Below the pieces are notes generated by a model. It saw only the letters and a program-made list of their open reading frames with translations. It was not told the origin of the DNA and did no database searches. DNA of 64,000 nucleotides from JAHFUS01 sp035689115 (lineage in GTDB: Bacteria > Actinomycetota > Acidimicrobiia > Acidimicrobiales > GCA-2861595), in NCBI GenBank assembly GCA_035689115.1, contig DASSMA010000010.1, positions 12,135 to 76,134 on the forward strand. The letters are read 5' to 3'. Positions 31,818 through 40,361 of this stretch are shown here, piece by piece (within the stretch, counting starts at the first letter, position 1; every line of letters starts with the position of its first letter). The position numbers and the translations under genes are program-made.

Positions 31818-32273
31818 ATGCAACAAGTTAGCCACGTTCCCGGGTCGTCTCACCGCTCCGTAGGTTTGCTACTCGTGGGCCGCCGGGTCGATGCAGACCA
31901 GCTCGTCGGAGCAACAGACATCGCCGAGCGGCTAGGGCTTGCCCGGAGCCAGGACGTGCACCACTTGCGCCGCCGTGACCCGACCTTTCCGGAGCCGGTG
32001 ACGGTTCTGGGCGGCGGCCCGCGCAAGGGCATCTACGTCTGGGCGTGGCCCGACATCGCTCGCTGGGCCCGCACGAAAGGGTACGAGCTGGCGGAGGGGG
32101 AGTGGCGAAGGCCACCCCGGGCCAAGTCCGCCCGGGAACGCCTCAGCGAGTTCGAGGCGCTGGAGCGGGAACTTGGTGAGTTGGCCGACCTCCGCTCCCG
32201 ACTCGACGAGTTGGCGGCACTGCGCGAGCGCGTGGAGCGACGCGGCCACGAGACGACAGGCGCCGAGGAATGA
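31818..32273 (+). CDS. Excisionase/AlpA-like DNA-binding protein with coiled-coil tail (151 aa)
   Basis: LVGATDIAERLGLARSQDVHHLRRRDPTFPEPVTVL is a MerR/AlpA-type winged helix, as in excisionases and plasmid regulators. YVWAWPDIARWARTKG completes the domain. From about residue 105 a charged heptad-like helix (LSEFEALERELGELADLRSRLDEL) suggests dimerisation. It is the first gene of the plus-strand block and is divergent from the MerR-like gene. The start is uncertain; a later GTG or TTG could be used. Confidence 0.65.
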   Translation: MQQVSHVPGSSHRSVGLLLVGRRVDADQLVGATDIAERLGLARSQDVHHLRRRDPTFPEPVTVLGGGPRKGIYVWAWPDIARWARTKGYELAEGEWRRPPRAKSARERLSEFEALERELGELADLRSRLDELAALRERVERRGHETTGAEE

Positions 32274-32483
32274 GCCGGCCAGGTGCCGCGGGCGTCAGGA
32301 TCCACGCGGCCGGGTCGGAGGGCCTCGACGGCCAGAGGGAGCCCTCGTCACGCCCGGGGCCATCTCACAACACGTCAGCGGGCCGCCCATTGCGGGGGGT
32401 ACGGTGACGCCCGGAAAAACTGCCCGCACCCGGCGCAAGCTGTCGATTTCCTTGCCTCGGGCAGGCGAGTCGAGGTGGCCACG

Positions 32484-33167
32484 ATGCGAAAGACGATCGC
32501 CAGAGGTAGCGAGGTGACGACGGGGACCGGCGTTGAGGACCGGTTGGCCGAGGAGGTCTCTCCGGCCGCCTCGCCCAGCACACTCGACCACGAGGTCGCG
32601 CGTCAGCGAGGTGGCCGGCTGATCCTCGCAGTGATCGCGGCTGCGGTCATCGTCGTGGCCGCGGTGGTCGTGATGCAGACGGTCGGGGACGAGACGTCGG
32701 CGCCGCCAACGATCGAAGAGCCTCCCGACGTCGTCCCGCCTGCTCTCACCGAGGAGCAGAGGATCATTGCCGCGTACCGAAAGTACGACGAGGTCGACTT
32801 CGCTGCGCAACAAACCGGCAACCCTGACCACCCCCTGTACTCCGCCTATCTCACAGGGCCACAGCTGCAAGCGGCCCGAGATGGAGTCAGGCGGCTGCGA
32901 GACCAGGGCCTCGTCATGGCTCCGCCCACGGTGAACGAGCTGACGGTCACGGTCGAGTCCATCGAGGGGGACCGGGCGAAGATCCGCGCATGCGGGGTCG
33001 ACGATGCCTACCCGGTGAGGGCGGACACTGGCGAGCCGATCGCTCCTCGGCGGCTGGGCACGGCTCTCATCGTCGGCGACATGGTCCAAGAGCACGGCGC
33101 CTGGAAGGCGTCCTATCTCACACGGGTCCAGCAGTGGGAGGGGAGGGCTGGGTGCGCCTTGGAGTAG
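32484..33167 (+). CDS. Single-pass membrane protein with NTF2-like outer domain (227 aa)
   Basis: ATG at 32484 follows a GAGGTGG box. After about 42 cytoplasmic residues comes a membrane helix (LILAVIAAAVIVVAAVVVMQTVG). An outer domain of about 150 residues contains EEQRIIAAYRKYDEVDFAAQQTGN, which resembles the first helix of an NTF2-like fold. It precedes the Tad pilus genes and overlaps the next gene by 16 bases, which suggests a surface role. Not recognised as a named family. Confidence 0.65.
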   Translation: MRKTIARGSEVTTGTGVEDRLAEEVSPAASPSTLDHEVARQRGGRLILAVIAAAVIVVAAVVVMQTVGDETSAPPTIEEPPDVVPPALTEEQRIIAAYRKYDEVDFAAQQTGNPDHPLYSAYLTGPQLQAARDGVRRLRDQGLVMAPPTVNELTVTVESIEGDRAKIRACGVDDAYPVRADTGEPIAPRRLGTALIVGDMVQEHGAWKASYLTRVQQWEGRAGCALE

Positions 33168-33985
33168 CTGCAGCCGCTGCCACCGTGCTCGTCCTTGCAC
33201 AGGGCCCAGCGGACGCCCAGACGTCTCCCACGTCCCCGCCCGCGACCTCACCACCCATAACGGTGCCGTTCGGTCGTGGGGTAACCGGCCTGGCCGGCAA
33301 CGAGGGCGACATGATCACGGCCGGCGTCGGCAACGTCACCAGCCAGCCGACCGCCACCGAGCGCCCAAGGGCGCGGCCCATCACCCGCCGCCGGCCGGCA
33401 CGGCCCCGCAGCGACCCACGCTTCCCGGTCTGCATGGTCCCTCTCGGCGAGGGCGGCGACGGGGTGTGCGCCCAGGACCCGCCGCCGGTGGTGAACAAGC
33501 CGGAGCCTCGTCCCACGGCCGACGTCGCCCGCAACGTCGGCCAACGCACGCCGCTGCCCGTGCCCGGCATCCGCACCAGCCCGCCCACCGGAGCCGACCA
33601 ACTAGTGAACCTGCCCACATGGATGTGGCTCGAAAACTGGGCACCAGCCTCCGCCACGGCGACCGAAGGCGGGCTCACCGTCACCGTCACCGCCACCCCG
33701 AAGCGTGTGGTCTGGCGCATGGGCGCCGGCGATCCCGTGGTCTGCGGAGCTGGCCGGGCCTGGAACCCCGCCCTCCGGGAGGAGCAGCAGTCCTCGGACT
33801 GCACCTTCACTTACCGGGCGTCGTCGGCCAATCAGCCCGACCTGATGTACCGGGCCTCGGCCACCATGGTCTTCGACATCTCGTGGTCGGCGACCAACGG
33901 CGAGAGCGGCAGCCTCGGCCAGGCCAGCACCACCACCGACTTCCGTATGCGGGTCGCCGAGGGCCAGGCGCTGGTGATCGGCTGA
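33152..33985 (+). CDS. Secreted protein preceding the Tad locus (277 aa)
   Basis: A GTG start at 33152 with GGGAGGG five bases upstream gives a signal peptide (LGVAAAAATVLVLAQGPADA, cleavage before Gln-Thr). A Ser/Thr/Pro stretch follows, then an Arg-rich linker. A C-terminal beta-rich domain contains MWLENWAPASATATEGGLTVTVTATP, two cysteines (VVCGAGRAWNP, SDCTFTY) that could form a disulfide, and MVFDISWSATNG. Similar proteins occur beside actinobacterial Tad operons. It may decorate or assemble the pilus. Confidence 0.7.
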   Translation: MRLGVAAAAATVLVLAQGPADAQTSPTSPPATSPPITVPFGRGVTGLAGNEGDMITAGVGNVTSQPTATERPRARPITRRRPARPRSDPRFPVCMVPLGEGGDGVCAQDPPPVVNKPEPRPTADVARNVGQRTPLPVPGIRTSPPTGADQLVNLPTWMWLENWAPASATATEGGLTVTVTATPKRVVWRMGAGDPVVCGAGRAWNPALREEQQSSDCTFTYRASSANQPDLMYRASATMVFDISWSATNGESGSLGQASTTTDFRMRVAEGQALVIG

Positions 33986-34051
33986 CCGTCACGGCTCGGG
34001 AGGTGCCGTCGAGACTTCCCCCCTTGGTTCCCCCCTCCAGAAAGGGAGCGC

Positions 34052-34744
34052 ATGACCGCAACTGCCACGAGCCGCAACGGCGCCGCCGGCGCCCGACAGT
34101 CGGACCGCTCTCGCCTCGAGCCGCCGCCGGGCACGCGCCGGCGCCCCGTACGGGCCCTGGTGCTCCTGGTGGTGGCGGTGGTCTGTGCCCTCGGCTTCGC
34201 GGTGACGCTGTCGGCAGCCGGCCAGCGCGAGGCGGTCCTCGCTCTGGCCCGTGACGTGCCGGCCGGCGGTGTCATCGAGGCCGGCGACCTCACGGTGGTG
34301 GAGATCTCCGCCGACGACCGGCTCCGTCCGATCGCAGGGGCACAGCGGTCCCGCATCGTCGGTCGTACCGCCACGTGGTCGCTGGCGGCCGGGACGCTGC
34401 TGACCGAGGCCCATCTGGCGGAACCGCCGGGCCCGGGTCCCGACGAGTCCGTGGTGGCCCTCCGCCTCAAGGGTGCTCGGGTGGCGCCGACGTCACTGCG
34501 CCCCGGCCAGCGCGTCCAGGTCGTCCAGACCACCTCGCCCATCGCCGCCGACGTCGTGGAGGCGGGGCCCGTCGAGCTCGGCACTGTCCTCACCGAGGGG
34601 CGGGTCCTGTCGATCGAGCGCAGCGACAGCGCCGAGGCCAGCGTGGAGCTGTCCGTGGCCGTGGCCGAGGCCGTGGCGCCCGCCGTGGCCGGCGCGGCGG
34701 CCGCCGACCTGGTGAGTGTCGTCGTGGTGAGCCCAGCGACATGA
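34052..34744 (+). CDS. CpaB/RcpC-like SAF-domain pilus assembly protein (230 aa)
   Basis: ATG at 34052 follows AGAAAGGGAG. A membrane helix (VRALVLLVVAVVCALGFAVTLSA, about 33-55) is followed by a SAF domain (VLALARDVPAGGVIEAGDLTVVEIS) and a second beta domain. This is the CpaB/RcpC layout used in Tad (Flp) pilus assembly, where the protein acts at the cell envelope. The stop overlaps the next start as ATGA. Confidence 0.78.
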   Translation: MTATATSRNGAAGARQSDRSRLEPPPGTRRRPVRALVLLVVAVVCALGFAVTLSAAGQREAVLALARDVPAGGVIEAGDLTVVEISADDRLRPIAGAQRSRIVGRTATWSLAAGTLLTEAHLAEPPGPGPDESVVALRLKGARVAPTSLRPGQRVQVVQTTSPIAADVVEAGPVELGTVLTEGRVLSIERSDSAEASVELSVAVAEAVAPAVAGAAAADLVSVVVVSPAT

Positions 34745-35589
34745 CCACCGTCGCCGTCGGCTCGGCCCGCAGCTCGCCGGGGGTCACCACCACGGTCCTG
34801 GCGCTGGCGGCGGCCTGGCCGCCGGAGCGCCGCCTGGTCATCGTCGAGGCCGACCCGGCCGGCGGCGAGCTCGCCTGCCGCTGGGGCCTCATGGCCGAGC
34901 CCACCCTCGTCACCATGGCAGCAGACGGCCGGGCCGTGCTCACCGTCGAGGCGCTCCTGGCCCACTGCCAGCACCTCCCGGGCCGGCCCGGGGTGGAGGT
35001 GGCGGCCGCGCCGGTCGACCCCCGCCAGGCCAAGGTCGCCCTCTCGGTGCTGGCCCGGGCCGGCCTGGCCGAGCTGCTTGCCAGCGAGGCCGACGTCGAC
35101 ATCCTGGTCGACGTCGGCCGGCTCGAGGCGGGCTCGCCGTCGCTCGAGCTGTTCGGCGCCGCCGGCAGCGCACTGCTGGTGGCCCGCTCGGACCTGGTCC
35201 AGGCGGCACACCTGCGCGAGCGCATCGCCTGGGTGGGCGCCGGTGGGGGAGTGGAGCTGGTGGTGGTTGGCCAGGGCCAGTGGTCACCGGCCGAGCTAGC
35301 CGCCGGCGTGGGAGCGTCCGGTGTCGCCGGCGTGCTTCCCGAGGATGCCCGGGGCGCAGCGGCCCTCGTGTCCGGCCCCGGCGCCCGGGGCCTCCAGCGC
35401 TCGGCGCTGTTCCGGGCCGCCGGGCCCATCGTGGCTCACCTCCTGGCCAAGCCCGTCCCGGCCACGGGCCGCACCAGCACCGGGATGGCCGAGCGCCGGA
35501 GCGCCGCCGAGGCCCTGGTGGCCCGCAGCTCGCTGTCGGCCCCGACCGCCGTGACGGGCAAGGACATGAGGAGCGGGCAATGGCGCTGA
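34741..35589 (+). CDS. CpaE/TadZ-like MinD-fold protein lacking the P-loop lysine (282 aa)
   Basis: The sequence follows the MinD/ParA fold: TTVAVGSARSSPGVTTTVLALAAAWP at the nucleotide-binding position, VIVEADPAGGELACRWG, then ILVDVGRLEAG. The Walker A segment is SPGVTTT where active relatives have GGVGKT, so the usual lysine is missing. In Tad systems this protein positions the assembly machine. Here it may act as a scaffold without ATP hydrolysis. The gene overlaps CpaF by ten bases. Confidence 0.7.
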   Translation: MTTVAVGSARSSPGVTTTVLALAAAWPPERRLVIVEADPAGGELACRWGLMAEPTLVTMAADGRAVLTVEALLAHCQHLPGRPGVEVAAAPVDPRQAKVALSVLARAGLAELLASEADVDILVDVGRLEAGSPSLELFGAAGSALLVARSDLVQAAHLRERIAWVGAGGGVELVVVGQGQWSPAELAAGVGASGVAGVLPEDARGAAALVSGPGARGLQRSALFRAAGPIVAHLLAKPVPATGRTSTGMAERRSAAEALVARSSLSAPTAVTGKDMRSGQWR

Positions 35590-36971
35590 GCGACCGGGAG
35601 TTCGACGAGCTGGTCCGGAGGATCCACGGCGAGGTGTCCGAGGCCCGGGCCTCTCGGCTCCAGGCCGACGCCCGCCTCGGCCGCCCGCCAATGGACCGCG
35701 ATGATCTGCGCCAGCTGAACCTGGCGCTGCTCGGCGCCGCCTACAGCCGCCTGGCCCGGGAGCGCATCGAGGTGGGCCAGGTGCCGCTGGTGCCCGACGA
35801 GGAGCAGCGGCTGTCCCAGGCGGTGCTGTCGATGGGCGGCCTGGGGTGGGCCATCGAGGAGCTGCGGGCCGACGACACCGTCGAGAACATCGACATCAAC
35901 GGGCCGGGCGAGACCTTCGTCCACCGGGCCGACGGGACCAAGACGCGCCTGGACTATCCCATCGCCCACAGCAACGACGAGCTGGAGCGCTGGGTGCGCA
36001 ACGCGGCGGCCCGCCTGGGCATGAGCGAGCGGCGCTTCGACGAGGGGAGCCCGCTGCTGATCCTCCGCTTGCCCGACGGCAGCCGGCTGTTCGCGGCCAT
36101 GGGCGTGTGCGACGGCGTGCATATCTCCATCCGCATCCACCGCCACCCCAAGGTGGAGCTGGCCGATCTCCAGGGCGGCGGCATGATGAGCATGGCGATC
36201 GGCGACTTCCTCCGGGCCGCCGTGCTGGCCCGGCTGAACATCATCATCTCCGGCGGGACCAACGCGGGGAAGACGACCCTGTGTAGGGCGTTGCTGAACG
36301 AGTGCCCGGCAGCCGAGCGAATCATCACCATCGAGGACAGCTACGAGCTCGGCATCGACCAGCTCGCCGAGCGCCACCCCGACGTCATGGCCCTCGAGGC
36401 CCGGGAGGCCAACGTGGAGGGCGCCGGCGAGATCACGATGAGCGATCTTGTGCGGGCGGCGCTGCGGATGAACCCGACCAGGGTCTGTGTCGGCGAGGTG
36501 CGCGGCGACGAGGTGCTGCCCATGCTGCGGGCCATGACCCAAGGAAACGACGGTTCGATGTGCACGATCCATGCCGACTCCTCGGGCGGGGTGTTCGAGC
36601 GCCTGGCCATGTACGCGGTGGAGTCGCCCCGCCACCTCGAGCCACGCCACACCGCCCGGCTGGTGGCCCAGGCCATCGACCTGATCGTGCACATCGAGCA
36701 CGAGTTGCCCCGGGCCGGCTCCCCGGGCGGGCGCTACGTCGCTTCCATCCGCGAGGTGCGCGGCGCCCACGAGACCGGCATCGAGACCAACGAGGTGTTT
36801 CCCCGCGGCCCCGACGGCCGGGCGGTGTCGGTCGGCGGCCACCCGCTGTCGCAGCGGACCCTCGACCGCCTCGCCCGCGTGGGCTGGACGCCGGCGGTGC
36901 TGCGCACACCGCCCGGCCCCGCTGCCAACGGCCGCCGAGCCTCCACCACGGTGGGACGGAGGGCCCGGTGA
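35580..36971 (+). CDS. cpaF: CpaF/TadA pilus assembly ATPase
   Basis: ATG at 35580 has GAGGAG seven bases upstream. The N-terminal helical domain leads to the secretion ATPase core. Walker A is SGGTNAGKTTL (about residues 223-233), followed by IITIEDSYELG (Asp box), MALEAREANVEGAGEITMSDLVRAALRMNP (His/Asp boxes) and CVGEVRGDE (Walker B). Length (463 aa) and motifs match CpaF/TadA, which powers Flp pilus extension and retraction. Confidence 0.92.
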   Translation: MALSDREFDELVRRIHGEVSEARASRLQADARLGRPPMDRDDLRQLNLALLGAAYSRLARERIEVGQVPLVPDEEQRLSQAVLSMGGLGWAIEELRADDTVENIDINGPGETFVHRADGTKTRLDYPIAHSNDELERWVRNAAARLGMSERRFDEGSPLLILRLPDGSRLFAAMGVCDGVHISIRIHRHPKVELADLQGGGMMSMAIGDFLRAAVLARLNIIISGGTNAGKTTLCRALLNECPAAERIITIEDSYELGIDQLAERHPDVMALEAREANVEGAGEITMSDLVRAALRMNPTRVCVGEVRGDEVLPMLRAMTQGNDGSMCTIHADSSGGVFERLAMYAVESPRHLEPRHTARLVAQAIDLIVHIEHELPRAGSPGGRYVASIREVRGAHETGIETNEVFPRGPDGRAVSVGGHPLSQRTLDRLARVGWTPAVLRTPPGPAANGRRASTTVGRRAR

Positions 36972-37876
36972 GCCCCGCCCTCCTCGGTGCCGCCCTGGCC
37001 CTGGTGGGAACCTTGGCCCTGGTGGGGGCCGTGCGCTGCGTGCGGGCCACCCCGGTCCCGGCGCCGGCCGGGCGCGACCCTTACGCCCCCCCGCCCAAGC
37101 CGCCCATCGGGCGCCTCGGCCTCCGGGTCGCCCTGGCCGTCGCCGGCGGGCTGGCCGTCGCCGTCGCCACCCGCTGGCCCGTAGGCGCCGTGGTCGCCGC
37201 CGCAGGCGGGTTCCTCGCCCCCAGCCTCGGGCGGTCCCGCACCGGCCGCCGGGTGGCCCTGGAGCGCATGGAGGCGGTGGCGGCGTGGGCCGAGATGCTG
37301 CGCGACGTGCTGGCCGCCGGCAGCGGGCTCGAGCAGGCCATCCTGGTCACAGCCAACGTCGCCCCCAAGGCCATCGAGCCCGAGCTCGCCCGCCTCGCCG
37401 ACCGGGTGGGCCGCGGGGAGGATCTGGTCGACGCGCTGCTCCACTTCGTCGGCGAGCTCGACGATCCCATGGCCGACAAGGTGGTGGCCGCCCTTGTCCT
37501 GGCCGCCCGGCGCAGCCCCGGCCACCTGGGCGACCTCCTGGGCGCACTGGCCGAGGTGGCCCGGGACAACGTGGCCATGCGGCTCAAGGTCCAGGCCGGC
37601 CGGGCCCGCATCCGCACGTCCATGCGCCTCATCACCGGGCTGACCGTCGGCTTCTCGCTGCTGGTGGTGGTCGCCGATCGGGACTACGTCGCCTCCTACC
37701 GCAGCCTGGCCGGCCAGCTCGTCCTGGCCGCGGTGGTGGCCCTGTTCGCCGGCGCCCACCTGTGGGTGGAGCGGGCGACGGGCGAGCGGCGCGGCGAGCG
37801 GGTCCTGGGCGGCGTGGACCCGTCGGCGGCCGCCGCCATGGTCGAGGAGTCCTCGCGGTGGAGGGCGACGGTATGA
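36968..37876 (+). CDS. tadB: TadB-like inner-membrane platform protein (302 aa)
   Basis: GTG at 36968 overlaps the CpaF stop as GTGA. Two N-terminal membrane helices precede a GspF-like cytoplasmic domain (AVAAWAEMLRDVLAAGSGLEQAI, LADRVGRGEDLVDALLHF). Two more membrane helices follow near the C-terminus (ITGLTVGFSLLVVVA, LVLAAVVALFAGAHLWV). This is the TadB topology, forming the pilus platform together with TadC. Confidence 0.88.
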   Translation: MSPALLGAALALVGTLALVGAVRCVRATPVPAPAGRDPYAPPPKPPIGRLGLRVALAVAGGLAVAVATRWPVGAVVAAAGGFLAPSLGRSRTGRRVALERMEAVAAWAEMLRDVLAAGSGLEQAILVTANVAPKAIEPELARLADRVGRGEDLVDALLHFVGELDDPMADKVVAALVLAARRSPGHLGDLLGALAEVARDNVAMRLKVQAGRARIRTSMRLITGLTVGFSLLVVVADRDYVASYRSLAGQLVLAAVVALFAGAHLWVERATGERRGERVLGGVDPSAAAAMVEESSRWRATV

Positions 37877-38784
37877 GCGACGTCGCCGTGGCGCTGGCGC
37901 TGGGCGCCGCTGCCGGCGCCGCCCTGGTCGGGGCCGGCCGTGCCCTGGTCCCGCCCCGGGTCAGCCTCGACGACGCCCTGGCCGGGCTGCGCCGGCTGCC
38001 CGAGGCGCCGCGGGCCGAGCCCGAGGCCGGCTTCACCGGCCCGGTGGCCAACCGGCTGGGCTGGATGCTGCGCCGCACCGCCGAGTCGGCCGGCGTGAGC
38101 TTCGCCCGCCTCGGCCCCGACCTCCGCCTCCTCGGCCGGCCCATCGAGAACCACCTGGGAGCCAAGTGCGTGGCCGCCCTGGCCGGCTTCGCGCTGCCGA
38201 CGTTGTGGGCGGCGGCCATGAGCTCGGCCGGGCTGGCCGCCGTCCGCCCCACTTCGGCGCTGCTGGCCGGGGGCGTGCTGGCGCTGCTCGGGTTCCTCGT
38301 GCCGGACCTCCTGGTGCGCTCGGAGGCGGCCGAGCGCCGGCGTGCCTTCGTCTCCGCCTTCGGGACCTTCCTCGACATGGTGGCCATCAGCCTGGCCGGC
38401 GGGGTCGGCGTGGAAGGCGCCCTCATGGACGCCGCCCGCATCGGGCGGGGCCGGGAGGCGGCGCTGCTGCGGGCGGTGCTGGAGGAGGCGCTGTGGTCGG
38501 GGGAGTCGCAGTGGAGCGCGCTGCGCCGACTGGGCGTCGACCTGGCCATCCCCGAGGTGGTGGAGGTCGCCTCCACAGTGTCGCTGGCCGGCACCGAGGG
38601 CGCCCGGGTCCGCCGCTCCCTGGAGGCCAAGGCCCGGGCACTGCGGGGCCGCGAGCTGGCCGAGGCCGAGGCCAGGGCCGAGTCGGCCACCGAGCGCATG
38701 GCCATCCCCACCGCACTGCTGATGCTCGGCTTCATGCTCCTCGTCGGGTTCCCCGCGATCGCCTCCGTGCTGACCCAGGCGTGA
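37873..38784 (+). CDS. tadC: TadC-like inner-membrane platform protein (303 aa)
   Basis: ATG at 37873 overlaps the TadB stop (ATGA). There are membrane helices near residues 5-25, 95-115 and 125-150, a GspF-type domain (FGTFLDMVAISLAGGVGVEGAL, RSLEAKARALRGRELAEAEARAESATERM) and a C-terminal membrane helix (LLMLGFMLLVGFPAIASVL). It is the usual partner of TadB. Confidence 0.88.
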   Translation: MSDVAVALALGAAAGAALVGAGRALVPPRVSLDDALAGLRRLPEAPRAEPEAGFTGPVANRLGWMLRRTAESAGVSFARLGPDLRLLGRPIENHLGAKCVAALAGFALPTLWAAAMSSAGLAAVRPTSALLAGGVLALLGFLVPDLLVRSEAAERRRAFVSAFGTFLDMVAISLAGGVGVEGALMDAARIGRGREAALLRAVLEEALWSGESQWSALRRLGVDLAIPEVVEVASTVSLAGTEGARVRRSLEAKARALRGRELAEAEARAESATERMAIPTALLMLGFMLLVGFPAIASVLTQA

Positions 38785-38788
38785 TGGC

Positions 38789-38866
38789 ATGACCCTTCGA
38801 CCCCTGTTCTGGACCGCCCTGATCGCGACCGTCACTTTGGCGGTCCTCATCGTCCTCACCAGCTGA
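38789..38866 (+). CDS. Tiny membrane peptide (25 aa) between TadC and the pilin
   Basis: ATG at 38789 opens a 25-codon frame: MTLRPLFWTA, then a hydrophobic run LIATVTLAVLIVL, then TS and stop. It starts five bases after the TadC stop. It has no strong ribosome-binding site but could be coupled to TadC. Single-helix peptides at this position occur in some Tad loci. It may be real or incidental. Confidence 0.4.
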   Translation: MTLRPLFWTALIATVTLAVLIVLTS

Positions 38867-38898
38867 CCCACCCACCGACAGAAAGGCACACCGACGAC

Positions 38899-39102
38899 AT
38901 GACCTCACTGACCGTGCTGTGGACCTACATGCAGCTGCAGGCCTCACGGCTCCGCCAGCTGCGGGACGACGAGAGGGGAGCGGTGACCCTCGAGCAGATC
39001 ATCGTCGCCGCCATCCTGGCCGCGGCCGCCATCGCCGCCGGGACGATCATCTACAACCTGACAGTCAACAAGGCGAACTCCATCGACACGACCACGCCCT
39101 GA
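38899..39102 (+). CDS. Flp-like class IVb prepilin (67 aa)
   Basis: After a 25-residue charged leader comes DDERGAVTLEQIIVAAILAAAAIAAG, with the acidic and Gly-Ala cleavage context and Glu at +5 of the mature pilin, followed by one hydrophobic helix. This is the Flp/TadE-type prepilin layout. It is probably the main pilus subunit. An AGAAAGG box lies upstream. No prepilin peptidase gene was found in the window, so processing would need a host or more distant enzyme. Confidence 0.75.
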   Translation: MTSLTVLWTYMQLQASRLRQLRDDERGAVTLEQIIVAAILAAAAIAAGTIIYNLTVNKANSIDTTTP

Positions 39103-39112
39103 GCCTCCTGCC

Positions 39113-39535
39113 GTGGAGCCGTCGACCAGCATGCGCCCGCGGTGGCGCCGCGTCCGGGGTGGCCCGGCCGACGAGCGCGGGTCGGCGACGCTGCCGCTGG
39201 TGCTGGTCGCTCCGGCCATGCTCGTGCTCATCATGGGCGGGGTGCAGCTCGGCCTGTGGCTGCACCTCCAGCACGTGGTCACCGCCGCTGCCCAGGAGGG
39301 CCTGGTGGCAGCCCAGGCCGAGGGTGGCGACCCCTCCGCCGGCGAGGTCCGAGCCACCCGCTTCCTCACCGAGCTGGCCCCACCGCTGCTGCGGGACCGC
39401 TCGGTGAGCTCCCAGGACCTCGGCGGGGACGCCCGCGTGGTGGTGACGGGAACGGTGACCGAGGTCGTCCCCGGGCTGCGCCTCCAGGTCCGGGCCGTGG
39501 CCCAAGGACCCCGTGAGGAGTTCCGGGCACCGTGA
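39113..39535 (+). CDS. TadE-like pseudopilin (140 aa)
   Basis: GTG at 39113 or ATG at 39131. ADERGSATLPLVLVAPAMLVLIMGGVQLGLWLHLQHVVTAAAQEG is the TadE signature: the Glu-Arg-Gly-Ser leader, a hydrophobic helix, then a helical segment. A small beta domain follows. It overlaps the next start. Minor pilins of this type sit with Flp in Tad systems. Confidence 0.75.
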   Translation: MEPSTSMRPRWRRVRGGPADERGSATLPLVLVAPAMLVLIMGGVQLGLWLHLQHVVTAAAQEGLVAAQAEGGDPSAGEVRATRFLTELAPPLLRDRSVSSQDLGGDARVVVTGTVTEVVPGLRLQVRAVAQGPREEFRAP

Positions 39536-39945
39536 GCCGGAGTGAGCGCGGCTCGGCGCCGCTCGAGCTGGCCCTGGTCACCGTCCCGGTGCTCGCCATG
39601 GTCATGTTCATCGTGCTGGCCGGGCGCATCGTGCAGACCACCGGGACCGTCGACGGGGCCGCTCGGGCCGGGGCCCGGGCCGCGTCCACGGCGCGGGCCA
39701 GCTCGGACGCCCAGGCGGCGGCCCGGGCCGCCGTCGACGCCAACCTGGCCGATGCGGGCCTGCCGTGCGAGGGGACCGACGTGCGCATCGAGACCAGCGA
39801 CTTCCGCGCCGGCGGCACGGTGGCCGTTCGGGTGACTTGCCTGCTGCGGGTGAGCGACCTCGGCCCGCTCCCCGTGCCCGGCACCCGCACGATCGTGTCC
39901 GACTCGGTGGCCGTGGTCGACGTCTACCGGGGGGCCGAGAGTTGA
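39532..39945 (+). CDS. TadE-like pseudopilin (137 aa)
   Basis: SRSERGSAPLELALVTVPVLAMVMFIVLAGRIVQTTG shows the leader, Glu+5 and hydrophobic helix, followed by an Ala-rich helix (GAARAGARAASTARAS) and a two-cysteine beta domain. A possible disulfide joins LPCEG and VTCLLR. Second of three consecutive pseudopilins, coupled by overlaps. Confidence 0.75.
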   Translation: MSRSERGSAPLELALVTVPVLAMVMFIVLAGRIVQTTGTVDGAARAGARAASTARASSDAQAAARAAVDANLADAGLPCEGTDVRIETSDFRAGGTVAVRVTCLLRVSDLGPLPVPGTRTIVSDSVAVVDVYRGAES

Positions 39946-40361
39946 TCGTCCAGCGGGGCGAGCGGGGATCGGTGACGCTGTTCATGGCTATCGTCGCGCC
40001 AGCGCTGTTCATCGGCGTGACGGGCCTGGTGTTCGACGCGGGCAACATTCTCACGGCCAAGCGCGAGGCCCTCAACGTGGCCCAGCAAGCGGCCCGGGCC
40101 GGCGCCCAGGGACTGGTGACCGAGGACGTGCGGGAGGGGACCGGCGGCGCCCAACTGCTCGACCCCGACCGGGCCGCCGCCCGGGCCCAGGAGTACCTGG
40201 CGGCGGTGGGGCGGATTGGTGCCGTGTCGGTATCCGGCCAGGTGGTCACGGTGACCGTGACGGTGCAGAGACGGGCGCAGATCCTGCCCTTCGGCACCCG
40301 GTCGATCAGCGCCACCAGCCAGGCGCGCAACGTTCGCGGCGTGGTGGAGGCGGAGACGTGA
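39942..40361 (+). CDS. TadG-like pseudopilin (139 aa)
   Basis: A TTG start at 39942 overlaps the preceding stop (TTGA). RGERGSVTLFMAIVAPALFIGVTGLVFDAGNIL is typical of short actinobacterial TadG-like proteins, with the Tad-like helix and an Asp-Ala-Gly turn. No von Willebrand domain is present, unlike longer TadG proteins. GTGA overlap with the next gene. Confidence 0.75.
   Translation: MIVQRGERGSVTLFMAIVAPALFIGVTGLVFDAGNILTAKREALNVAQQAARAGAQGLVTEDVREGTGGAQLLDPDRAAARAQEYLAAVGRIGAVSVSGQVVTVTVTVQRRAQILPFGTRSISATSQARNVRGVVEAET

Noticed and set aside
34375..35589. 404-codon plus frame as the full CpaE-like gene
   Set aside because: Only the last 282 codons match the MinD fold, and ATGA overlap fixes the start at 34741. 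The earlier part lies in the wrong frame over the CpaB-like gene.
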